From positions 372,001 to 436,000 of the forward strand of contig WHUX01000008.1 of assembly GCA_015179025.1 (NCBI GenBank): 64,000 nucleotides of DNA, given 5' to 3'. The DNA comes from Terfezia claveryi (taxonomy: Eukaryota; Ascomycota; Pezizomycetes; Pezizales; Pezizaceae). Positions 35,810 through 46,973 of the stretch are shown piece after piece (within the stretch, counting starts at the first letter, position 1; every line of letters starts with the position of its first letter). A model generated the notes under the pieces. It ran no database searches, was not told the origin of the DNA, and saw nothing but the letters and a program-made list of their open reading frames with translations. The position numbers and the translations under genes were made by a program.

Positions 35810-38800
35810 CTAAATAATAATCCCCTCCATCTCAACCTCCGCACCACTCTCTCCATACCCCTGCCCAATCGTCTCTCCTACAGCCTCCACCCCTAACTCA
35901 CCTTCCCCATCCAACCACCCCCTCGCTAATTCCTTTGCAAACCCCATCCTCACAATTCTCACTACCGTCTCTAACACCCCTCCTCTCATCTTTTCCTTAT
36001 CCAGAATATGTACCATTGACGTTCTCCAATCCCACCCTCTCTTGACTTCCTCGAGATCCTCACCACTCACAATCGCAAACCCATCCTCTTCCTCTTCCCC
36101 TTCCTCATTCTCATCCATATCATCATCCTCATCCAGCTTCTGCCAAGAACTAAGAATCCCCGAGGACGCCATAGACGACATACTCGAAGAGGTTGGCTTC
36201 TTAAGCAGCCTCGGAATGTCGCTCGGGTTCTTATGTGCAAGCAAACATTTCCTCAAGAAAGTCTCCGCCTGACAAGTTAGCATTCCATGCTGTCCAAATG
36301 TCGCCTTCACCGCCCCCATCACATCCTGGACCACCTTCAACACGTCCATCATCTCCCTAATAGCCAACCACCTCCTCCCTTGATTCAAAAAGCACAGCAC
36401 TTCACCAAAAAAAACCCCGCTCATCCACCACTCAACTGGGCTTTCCCATTCCTCATCAATTCCTCTCCCCCCATCAACCATTTCTCCCGCGCTCCTAATC
36501 AACGCAACTAACGCTCTGGCAGCAACATCATTCTCCCCTCTATCCCTCGCATCGTAAAACATCCGGAGCGCTGCATAGCCACTGAGTTCAAAGCGGAGGA
36601 TGTCATCTTCGTCGCATGTTGGGCATTCGAGAAGTTCGCGGAAGGTAGGGTCGAGTTTATCTTCTGGAGGATATGCAGACGAGAGCAGAAGGGATTGAGA
36701 ACAAAGACGGGTGAGAATGAAGTGAATCTTGGCTTTATTGCCGGCACGGGAGTAGTATAGAAGGGAAGAGCCGAGTTGTGATGAGGCGTAGAGATGACTG
36801 GCGTAGGTGGCGGCGATGGAGGTGTACGTTTCGGGGAGAGAGTAGGATTTGCAGAGGTTCAGGATTTTCTCGACTTGGCTTGTGGACGTTAGGGGAAGAG
36901 AAGAGAGAATCTAGCACAGGAAGTTAGTAAGTTTATATTGATTTGGGAGTGGTTAGTGACAGTACCTCTCCAGCAAGCTTCCTACTCCATTCAAGTTCCT
37001 CGCCCATAGTTAAAGTAGCCCAACGCTGGAGAACTTCAACTCCGATCTCCCACCCTTCAACAGCCTCCTTTGGCGTGTCATCAAAATCTGTCTCCATTTC
37101 ATCATCCCTAGGCTCCTCGAGTGCTCCAGCTGTCACCAGGCACCGAACATAGCCTTCTATCACCGTTTCCTCCCATTTCTTAATCTTTCTAGCCCTTACA
37201 GCGTCGTTATCACTGGTAGCCTCTATACTGCCTAGCATATTGTTGAAATCCTCATTTCTGAAGCCACTTAATAAGCTTACATATATGTCCTTGTCTGCAA
37301 CGAGATCTTCGCAATCTACGGTAGACCAATCGGCAAGCTTCGCCACCTCAAGAATGAATTCTGCAACTGTAAAAGCAGCCATTCCATCCTCCTTAGACGT
37401 GATTAGGTCAAGAAGGGCCTTCCAATCCCCTTTTAATATGTTGGCTGTACCTTTTTCGACAAGGTTGGTACTATCGATTGGGAAATCTTTCGTTGTGACA
37501 CGCTGGAATGAGGATTTGAGAGTCTCAATCTCATTATTAGTACGCTTCGAATGGCGTGCAGCACAGCGCTGATTCAAACCACTCCTAGAGGCATTTGCAC
37601 GAAGAGTAGATGTAGCCCTGAGGTTTCGGTTAAGGAAACCGCTCCCGTTTGGTGAATCAGTCATATCGAGATCTTCTTCAAGATCGTCCTCGTCAAAATA
37701 CCTTCTCCAGATGGAGGCTCCCAAAACAGCTTCTTGCCATCGGTCAGAAACCATCAATATAGTGTCGATCTTCCCAGCCAAAATTTGGTATATGCTCATA
37801 AGCCCTTGCTCCACATCTTTAGGGAATTTGGTCCCTTTTTTCTCGTCACCCCTGAGCCTCATTGGTTTTGGCTTGACAACCTTGACCGGCTGTCTCACTT
37901 GAGTAGTAAACCCATTTTTTGTGGTGACTACAGTTTCGTACTTCCACTCAGCATTTTCTTCAACATCCACATCCGACGGCGATTGGGAGAACGACTTGAG
38001 CTCTTCTATTGCAGCGTGAACTCTCCCACGATAGATCCTCCATTGTACGAACCTCTCATACTCCGCTCGTCCCTTAACAAATAGCTGCGGTGCAGCACTG
38101 ACGATTTTAACGCCTGCCCTCAACACGTGGTCTATCAATTCGACTTGGTCACTGGTGTACTTATGACCTTCACCTGTTTCTGGCTTTTTCTCTACGATGT
38201 GTGCCCACCCACCCCGACCTAGTAATGACTCAACCTCCGTAAGTTCTCCACGAACAGTGAGGTGTGCTAGCAGAGGCCAATAATCCGGGCTTGCGCATGG
38301 TGTTGGGTGGTATGTGTGGAGAATTTGTAGTTCAGTTGTTGAAGGATTGGGATGGTGAGTGTTAAGGAAGGCTTTGAAAACCTCAATGGGTGAAGGTGCG
38401 CTATTTGGTTTTCCTACAGCTTGAGCCGATGGATGCTGAATATTGAGTAGCAAAGAAGCAAGATAATATGCGTTGAAAATGCAACGATAATTCTCAGAAC
38501 TTGCAACGGACTGAAGGTCTGACAAGAAGATACTGATGTATTTCGCTAAGTATCCCACCTTCTTGCCAGCTGTCATTGCTGGTGGACAATGAATAGGGCT
38601 GGATTCAGGCAGAGTATCCTCTCGCTCTTCAGCTGGAGCCAAAAGATTTGCAAGGGACCTCAAGACATTGTTGGAACGCTTGATAAGTAGTGGAGGGTTG
38701 TTTTGGAGGAAGAGCGCTTTAGAAACGGGGGGTTTTTTAAAGCTGCGATGACTTGAGTTTTGGCGTTGCTGTCGTGAGGTGTCCTGGACGTCGTCATCTT

Positions 38801-39368
38801 CCATTGTCCCATCCTCATCTTCGATCCCTGCTGACTCCTCGTCATGATCTTCTTCTTCGTCTGTCCCATCATCCTCGCTTTCTTCTTCTTCTTCTCCTTC
38901 CTCATACTCTTCATGTTCCCTATCCATCTCTTCATCATCCGCATCCGATTCCTCCTCACCCTCCTCGTGGTGCTCTGGAGATTCCTCATCATCCTCGTCA
39001 GTGGATGAACTATATTCGTGCTCGTCTCCGTGGGGAACACCCTCTTTTACCACATTTGTGAAACCGAAAGTGTTTGACCCCACTGCATTTCTGGTGATGG
39101 GTGTTTCGACTTCGTATTCCCCGTCCTCATCTTCCTCTTCGTCCTCCTCTTCCTGGTCGCCATTTTCCGGTGCCTTGTTATTATCGAATAGTGCTCGGCC
39201 TGTAGATCTCGACCCTCCCGGGATAGGTGTAAACAACCCACTCGAGTTGGTATTTCCTGAGCGAAACGGTGTTTCTCCGGCGAACCTGCTGTTACCAGTA
39301 TTTCCAAAGAGATTCCGGCGTGGGTCCGGGGTCTCGTCCACGTTTGAAGATCGGTAAGAGGGACCCAT
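35810..39368 (-). CDS. Nuclear pore complex protein Nup85
   Basis: Proposed exons on the minus strand are 39368-36966 and 36910-35810, joined by a 55-bp phase-0 intron (1167 residues). The first exon alone ends soon after the donor; splicing continues the alpha-solenoid as ILSSLPLTSTSQVEKILNLC. The N-terminal 60 residues contain FG-like and GSRSTGRALF segments, followed by a long acidic stretch (about residues 70-205, mostly Glu and Asp). From about residue 215 the protein is helical, with FLQNNPPLLIKRSNNVLRSL and later ACE1-type helices as in Nup85, a subunit of the Y-shaped (Nup84/Nup107) scaffold. A second acidic insertion (DDDMDENEEGEEEEDG) lies near the C-terminus. Fungal Nup85 proteins are about this long. 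The assignment rests on pattern recognition; a Nup85 domain search would settle it. Confidence 0.85.
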
Positions 39369-42300
39369 GTTCGAGGAGAGGCCCTATCGGGACAAAGAAA
39401 AAAACCTCGAAGAGTTTCGACCTCCTTTGTTGATGCCTCGAGTGCGAAGATGCCGAGCAAATGTTGCAACACGTCGTAAACGGTTCCACACGTACCAGGA
39501 TATTTTTTTCCAACTGACGCAGTGCCTACGCACATACAAAGGGGATGCAACCTGCTGGCGACACCACTGATTCGCGTGTGCTTTACCGATAGGTACCCGC
39601 TCCTATGAGTTGCAGAAGAATGGTAACGAATGAAACGTGACTATGGACTATGTTGGGTGTAAATAATGCGAGATAGAATTTCAATACGTGTAAAAGAGCC
39701 GCAGGATTGTTCGATGCCACTAGTGGTTACTACTGGCCGCTTACCTATCCTTGGAACGGAGTACAACATCGTGCCTGACCTCAGGGAGTGGAAATGTAAC
39801 GATAAGATGCAGAACATTGACTCCACTACTCTTATATGCTAGGAATTGAAGGATCAGCCTGATTTAGCTAGAACAATCAATTTGGAAATACGTGTGTATT
39901 GATTGATTCTCTGTTTTCACATATTTCGAAGCTAAAGCCGTACATAAACAGCAAGCTTTTGCCGATTACACCTTTCTAATGGCATATATATATAGTCTTC
40001 CTGGGTCTTCCAGACAGATTCCTTGTATTCGCATTTGGAAAACATTAATTCAACAATACAGCCTTTAATAATGTCCCCAATTTCTTACTTACTGATCTTC
40101 AACGTCACTCAACATACCTAATGAAGCCACTTGTTCAGAATTTGTGTCCGCTTCTCTAGTTGCAGCGGCGTCACCAAACTGCAGTACCGAGATCCTTGCT
40201 TTGAAAATAAGGATGTTCTTACTGTATGTGTTACTGAAGCAAAATGAGAGGAGACACTGTGCAACTCGAATCTTCTCGATCTCTATCAAACCGCAAGCGC
40301 ATGCATTTCCAGATAATTGATTATAAGCAATGGGAAAGTTTTCAGTCTCATGACGAACGTAAAGGACCGGTGGGCAATTGAATGCGTCATGGATATGGCG
40401 GGCTTGTCCTTGTGAATATCACAACTACCATCCATTTGCCACACAACAGAAAAGAGGTAGAGCGAGGTGAGGGATGTATTTGGTTGTGTTATATGGTTGC
40501 TACAGCTGGAATCGATGCAGAGGAGGTCATTATCCTAGCAGAGGTCCTAAAATTTGTTAGGGAGACTTCTGTAAGTTGACTGCGGGCCTGGCAATCCAAC
40601 AAAGGGAAACACTACGGCTTCAGCGCAGGCCTTGGAGAAACCAGGCAAGCCCACTTTTTCAAGGAACCCAGGGAGTTTTGAGTTTCATACTGGTGTACTT
40701 CGTGCGCACAATCAAAAGCAATCTGTGCATGTATCGCCCTCTTTGTCAAGAACTCCCAGATCAGGGTTCTGGATGAAGAATTTTTGCACTGAAAGCTTTA
40801 AATGCCTCATGTTTGGAGTGCAGAGATGGAGGGGCATTTATGCCGTTCTAAATCCATTTGTTCATGATCAAAGGTAGGCTGCATGAAGCTTCCTGTTCCA
40901 CACGAGCCAAATCAGACTACATATGGTATAAGGGGGTCTCCTAAAGTCTGGAAGAGTGGCTGGGACAAGGCACTGCAGTCTGATTGACTGAAAACTGAAT
41001 TGAGCACCTCAATATCCATGGATACGATTTTAATCAATGATCGCGTGGTATTAACTGCCAAACTTAATGCCCACTCCCTCCACGACTAAAAACCCCTCAT
41101 AATACACTCATTCCCTCATGCACACTATGTACGGCCCCTTAGCTATGCCTAGAGTGAGGAGGTAAATCTTACCACTATCCGCCGTTACAGAGGTTGCCCA
41201 AACTCGTAAGTTTCCTGTCTGGGAAATCCATCCCTGACATCCAACCTCACCGAAATAATTAGAGAATCATATCATGAATCCAGGCTTCGCCGTCCAGCCG
41301 TGCCCTTGCTATCCATTGAGAATTCTCCCATTTCCACCTGACCAACTTCCATAACAAAAACGCTGTGATCTCTATGGATAGATTCTTTGATGTGGAGGTG
41401 GTAGTAATAATTTAGTGAGGTCAATGGCGAAGGGCTTCCATTAAAACTGCACTTTGGAGGTCCCAATGGGGTATTTGGAGAACAGCCTACATGAAGCAAG
41501 CTATATTGGTTGACTGTACATTTTTAAATCGGGCTTTCTAATAGCATATGTAAGTAGCTCTCGGACTACAGTCGCCGAGATTACCTGTAGTGACAAAATC
41601 TGACAAGGTCCTATCATCACCCTCTACCCTAACCCCCTTTTGCTATTAAAGTTGATGGTCAATCAAATGGGTTCTCGCAAGTAAGCTGAGATATTACGTA
41701 GTTCCTTACATTCTGTGAGAGCCAGAGTACAAGTCCTACCAAGTGATATACCGCAGTTTGTCATGGACTTCCTCTCAATTTTTGGCAAAATCCAATGGAT
41801 AATAGGAAGCACTGTGGTAGAGGTAATCCCGGTAAGTCCAGAACGTTATGTAGAAATGTTATGGTAGAGAAAATATGATTAGTTGATCTGTCTGATGGGG
41901 TGAGAAAGGCTTGCGTGCTGCCGTCCAGCTGTGCAACATCAGCTGGTCGTGCAACTCCACCGGGAAAAATGCGAGGTGGATGTTAGGGCTAGAAACACAC
42001 TACGTGGAATCCGATAATATAGGCTTGAGTAGCTACCACAGCACCTTCCTACAGCAGCAGATATCCTGATTACCAGGGAATAAAGACCTCAAGTCTTTCG
42101 AGTACCGCCACCGAAGGAGCGGGGCTATGTTGGGACATTATCTAGAATCTCGTGTGGCTGTGGTAGATGACGGCAATTGCGCGAGGTAGCAAGTTGAGGA
42201 AAACGCCCCCATTGGATTATGCTATGTCCCTCCTGCAATAAGAAAAATTGTTGCTCACCGGCCATGCCACACGCAGCCAGTAATGAAGCCTTTCTCCCGA

Positions 42301-42877
42301 GGCCGTTCGCAATCCTCGTGCTAGAAGCTCGTTTGCTAATGAGTTCGCTACCTCGGGGCCCGCCAGTAGCTGCGGCGATTGGTTCTTACAGGCTTCCCAG
42401 GACCCATCCACCGCTAAACATTGAATTGCTCTGCGCACAGTACCCATATATGCACCCCAGAGCGCTAACATAGAGTATTTACCTCCTGCTGAATGAGGTC
42501 CCAGGAGAATTGGGCTAGACAGCGTAATTTGCTGAACCTCTTTCCCAGGAGGCTCACTATTTATACGATACATTCTTCTCAGTCCGTGGGGTAATAGTTG
42601 TGTATGCAGCAATTTTAAGTGGAAATAATAAAGGATTGGGTCTGTTGGTGATTCAGCATGCTCGTGATAGATGCGCTAAGTGGGGGCATACTTACTTCAG
42701 TATTGGAACGGTCAAATGTGGTATAACGCATAGAGCTCATGGATATTCCGTTCCTGGACCTCGAGCCTTGTGACAAGTTCGCCAGAAATCTTTGTTGGGT
42801 CACATTCTTACTACTTGAAAAATGGTGAGGGGTGGTCAATATCTTCTCCTTTCATTTTTGAGATTTAGCAATTGCTC

Positions 42878-42974
42878 CTAGAAACTTAGCCTCGTAGTAA
42901 TCTATAGGGGGAGTTGCAAGGTCACGAACTCTACAAATATATTAAAACTAGTTACTACGAGGCTACTAGAAACT
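42878..42974. mobile_element. 79-bp miniature inverted-repeat element with 9-bp target duplication
   Basis: The element at 42887-42965 has ends TAGCCTCGTAGTAA and the inverse TTACTACGAGGCTA. It is flanked by perfect copies of CTAGAAACT (42878-42886 and 42966-42974). A 9-bp duplication is typical of Mutator-like elements; 8 bp would suggest hAT. It has no coding capacity. Confidence 0.75.
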
Positions 42975-43469
42975 ATACTTACAAGGGGCAAGCAACTAGG
43001 TAGTGCTTAACAATTGCAAGGGCGCAATTTAAGGGCCCTCATCATAGTCTCAACTGGTATTGTTTTTGCATATAGGCTATTAGAGGTAGGAGACAGTCCA
43101 TACGATGTAGTGTTGTATCTGACGTTGCCTGCTTATAGGCAACTCAGTAGCCCCACATGAGCAGTGATATTTGCAGGAACGTTAAGAGAGAATATTGGAA
43201 CCATTTTATGGCCGTCAAATGCTATAAGAAGGACCCAATTCCCCCTTCCTTCCCACGAAAATCACCGCTTCTCAACCTGAGAACACCGCACCGACAACCT
43301 CCATCAGACGGCCTCTTCTGCTACCAGAGGTGACACTCTCCTGAACTGGGACCCGCCAATTTCCTACGACCATTCCACCACCTGCAATGGGAGCGCTGAG
43401 TGACGCTATTGGTCTCGGGGAACCATCCCTGATACGGGAACCAACAATGGGAGAAAAGAAACGAAAGTT

Positions 43470-43745
43470 CTAATAAGGCATGCTAACCAGTGTAGGGAGG
43501 GTGTCGTCCCCGGGTTGCGCCGGAGGCCTGACGGTGGCATGCACCGCCGAAACACCCGCTCTCCGCACCGCTCCGCACCGTTTCACCGTTTTCCGTGGGT
43601 GTTTCCTCACCGCTCCACAGGGCCGTGGCTGAAAGAGCCCACCCTACCTCCGTGGGCTGTGGATGAAAGAGCCCACCCAATCCTTCTCACCGATTTTCAC
43701 CGCTCTCCGTCTCTGTCTCCCTCCGTGGGATAAAATCTGCTCCGC
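43470..43745. repeat. GC-rich island with repeated CACCG and CCGTGGG words
   Basis: Composition differs sharply from the flanks. It holds a 25-bp direct repeat with two mismatches (43620-43644 and 43654-43678), each beginning GGGC and containing GAAAGAGCCCACCC so that each can form a small hairpin. CCGTGGG occurs at least three times and TTTCACCG at least twice. No gene is evident. Confidence 0.5.
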
Positions 43746-43756
43746 GAATTTTTTTG

Positions 43757-43768
43757 GCCAACCAGACT
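43757..43768 (+). repeat. Partial copy of the dispersed motif
   Basis: GCCAACCAGACT directly follows a T run and lies at the edge of the GC-rich island. No flanking duplication is seen. Confidence 0.45.
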
Positions 43769-44664
43769 GATAGTTGCGGCGGTGAAGCTCAATTCAAAGT
43801 GTGGCTACTTAGTTGAATGTTCTGCACAGTTATTGCAAGCTAGTCCTACTGAGGTAGTCACTTCCATTTATGGCGTAGCTGCGAAAAGAACGTGTAGTGC
43901 CGCTTAGGTAAGCGTTTACAGATGTTACCCCATGACATAGGTACATGGCAAGCTAAATGAGATCTTGGCGGATTGTGAAGTGGGAAGGGGAACTGGTTGA
44001 TAGGATTGTAGTCAAGACGCCACCATAATTACCCTGAGGTCCTGGACTGTCATTTCCTTCTGTATAAGACTCAACCCCCAGGAACTGCCACATGGGACCA
44101 TATCGTCCCATCTCAAGGCGAAATCCACGCAAACTTCATACTCTCTTGCTCGGAATTATGCGGAATCTCGCCGAATCTCTCAGTAGTATTTTGGTATTTC
44201 CTTTACCTGCTCCTCATCTTTCCAAGAAATGCTAATTAGCGCACCAATACACTTTGTAAACTGGTGCAGCGATAATTTTCCCAACCTATGATGTCTTCAT
44301 GCAGGTCAATCATAGAGGGGTACCGGTAGGGGCTTACCTCATGCTCGGTTGACGTGTTGAGCAATTTGGCAGGGGTATGGAATTCGTAGTAACACAGAAG
44401 GGATTCCAGCGTGGGAGCTAATCTAAAGATATTTAAAGACGCCCCTAAGTGGGAAGTCTGAGACCTTTGTGTTACCAAAGGATGTGGCTACCTACATATG
44501 AAAGCATGACAGATCGCCACTTTAAGTGTTTCTGCTAGCCTCCAAAAATACCTGGTTGGTAGAATGAAAACACGTGGATCATGATACCTAGTTAGCTGTT
44601 CCTCGTCATTGGTGCTCAACTCTCTCTTAATAAAAGCATACAGATGAAGAGCACCTTTAGACTA

Positions 44665-44822
44665 CCGGGAAAACTGGTGAATAGGACTCCTTGTCTGTAT
44701 CTTTGCTCTTCCTTTTTTTGGTAGTGGCGTTACTAGTTGTGGGTAGATTAGCGTCCTTGACTCGGATTTTGAGAGTTATGATTCAGATACAGACAAGGAG
44801 TCTTATTCACCAGTTTTCGCGG
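44665..44822. mobile_element. 158-bp TA-flanked foldback MITE
   Basis: The left end begins CCGGGAAAACTGGTGAATA and the right end is its inverse with about three mismatches over 40 bp. TA dinucleotides flank both sides (44663-44664 and 44823-44824), as for Tc1/mariner/pogo target sites. Its terminal sequence resembles that of the 159-bp element at 52255-52413. Confidence 0.75.
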
Positions 44823-46973
44823 TAGATGGCTCGGCTTTCGTGCAAAAGTGACGTACAGAGCTCCAGGTTTGCTGTTCAGGGGCATTTAAATACGAGGATC
44901 TATAGCGTCACTACCTACCTATGGGCACCGAAACCCCTGCCAACCTAACCGTCATGATCCCTCCTTTGTTAAAGACATTAGCAGTCAATGGTTTGGCGGC
45001 ATTCACAAGCAGAATTGGTTCAAAGAAATCTTCCTGATTTTACGTTGGGATATGATTGGTAACGGTGCACTGGTGGGAGCTGGGTGCTCGAAAGTGCAAC
45101 CAAAGAAATACTCCAACTTGAAGAATGATATTACCAAGTCTTTCTCACACTGAAGAAGCCAAGTTCGAGGGCACAAACCGCTCGTCAAATAGCATATTTT
45201 TATATGCATCTGCTTCGGCACAAAGACACCCAACAAGTTAAGGGTAATTAAGCTAAAGGTGAGATTTCACTTGGGGGGCGCCCTTCCAATGTCCTAATCC
45301 ATTCCATAGGATTGTCGCATGGTTTTCAAGCGGCTCCAAGGTACTATTAGACCCACATTTTAGTCTCTTCTACTGCCATTCAAAATCAATATTATTTGTA
45401 CCCTCGACCCCTAGACTACGTCCTTCCTCTGCTCTTGAAAATTCCTATCATTGAAGAACATGGCTGATTTTTCACCCACCTCCTTGTCATAGTCGTTTTT
45501 AAACTAGAATGAGGAATTCACAACGATGGTGTTCAGACTTTCATCCATTCCCTATATCTATGACTCCCGAGCCCTCTCCAGCCTTTTATCATGAGCAACT
45601 GGCTGAGATTTACGAAACCATGAAGGTGTCAACGATGGGTATACCATTCTCACAACAGTCATCCAACACACGGTTCCGTTTTGCATAGCCAAATTACGAC
45701 ACAGGACCAGAAACTCGCACTGGCATTCGGAACGATTCTGTTAAGGTGCATGAAAGGGCTGCGAGAGGTCGATGGGGTGGGAACTTGTATCCTTCGCAGC
45801 TGATTTCAAAGGCATTTCGCAATGGGCTCTTGCAAAAATTGGCAAAAGTGAGCTTTTTAGGGAAATGAAAACGAATTGTGTTTGGTGCCAACTACTTGCA
45901 GTATTCTTCCCAAGCTTTCAAAAATATGACTAGGAAATGGATTTTCCCAGCATCTATGGGCCTGATCATAATGTAGTGAGTGCAGGTGTACTGCAGTTTG
46001 CGTTCCCATACGGATTTTGCCAAGACGACACCAAAACTTTCAAATTCAACCAGTTTGCACCATTTAATGCCCCTCTTATACGGAGTACTGGGAGGAATAT
46101 TCTGATCTTCTATTAGATAATAACTATTGATACAATAAATCAATTGTCAAAGCTTCAGGGCAATTTCGTTATACTTTCCTTCTACCTAGGTGGGTGGTTG
46201 TGGTTGGAGCTGGGCCAGCTTTGCCCTAAAGTCGCAAATGTCCGGAGGCTCAAGGAGTTTCGTGAGTATACTTACTTCAGTGCACAATAAAAATGCTGAC
46301 AGTTCCTAGGGACTCGCGGCGGTGAGCGACGAAAATACTTATGCGCTTCTCTCCCCCCGAAGAAGATACCATCATCAGACGGATCGGGAGGGTAGGCGAC
46401 TACTGCCTAAGAGTAGTACAATTTCAGGACCAAGTCCAATCGAATCTTCGTATGTATCAGGTAAAACTTTGGTCCCTCCAAGGGGTGAGACAAAACTGAC
46501 TATCTACCTGTGGAAAAAAAAGTCAACTCCCCCCGGAAAATCATGCATGCGGCTGTTCTCGTGAATATTTGTGCCAGGAATCTCCAAGTGTGGGCACAAA
46601 ACAGCATGCAGCTGCTTGTGTAACCAATTCCACGACCAATTTGGAGCTTGCTGGGGTCTGGGCTGCGGAGGAGAGTGAAGGATATACCATATACCCCAAT
46701 AGAAGCCACACGAGTGCTGTATTTCTTTTGTTGAGCCTGGACTGGATCTTAAGTAGAGTGCTGGTCAAAGAAGTCCCTTCTGTTTTATATTTGTTTTTTC
46801 TAGACAGAACTGTCGGTGCTCACACTGTCTCTGCAATTCTGTTTCACGTCCAACGAGACTACTTTCACCACAATATCATACTCTACATTTCAGCCCACGG
46901 AAAGTCCCTCCAGCTAGCTCTTTTTGCGGAAGACGTAGCGAGCTGGGTCCAAGCAGCCCCGCATCTCTCCAAG

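Larger units (their letters stand above)
39369..46973. other. Gene-poor region
   Basis: No frame in 7.6 kb looks like a gene; the longest (42217-42612 minus, 131 residues) has random-like composition. The region contains a 79-bp element with 9-bp duplications (42878-42974), a GC-rich island (about 43470-43745), a dispersed-motif copy (43757-43768) and a 158-bp TA-flanked foldback element (44665-44822). The last few hundred bases precede the polyproline protein gene. Confidence 0.55.

Noticed and set aside
40895..40910. GCCAAATCAGACTAC, a diverged motif candidate
   Set aside because: Two or more differences within the core and no flanking repeat.
42217..42612. Minus-strand frame of 131 codons
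   Set aside because: Random-like composition, and no start context or homologous motif.
46569..46973. Upstream extension of the polyproline protein
   Set aside because: The added 135 residues have no resemblance to the Gln/Pro-rich protein that follows; the ATG at 46974 fits the composition change.
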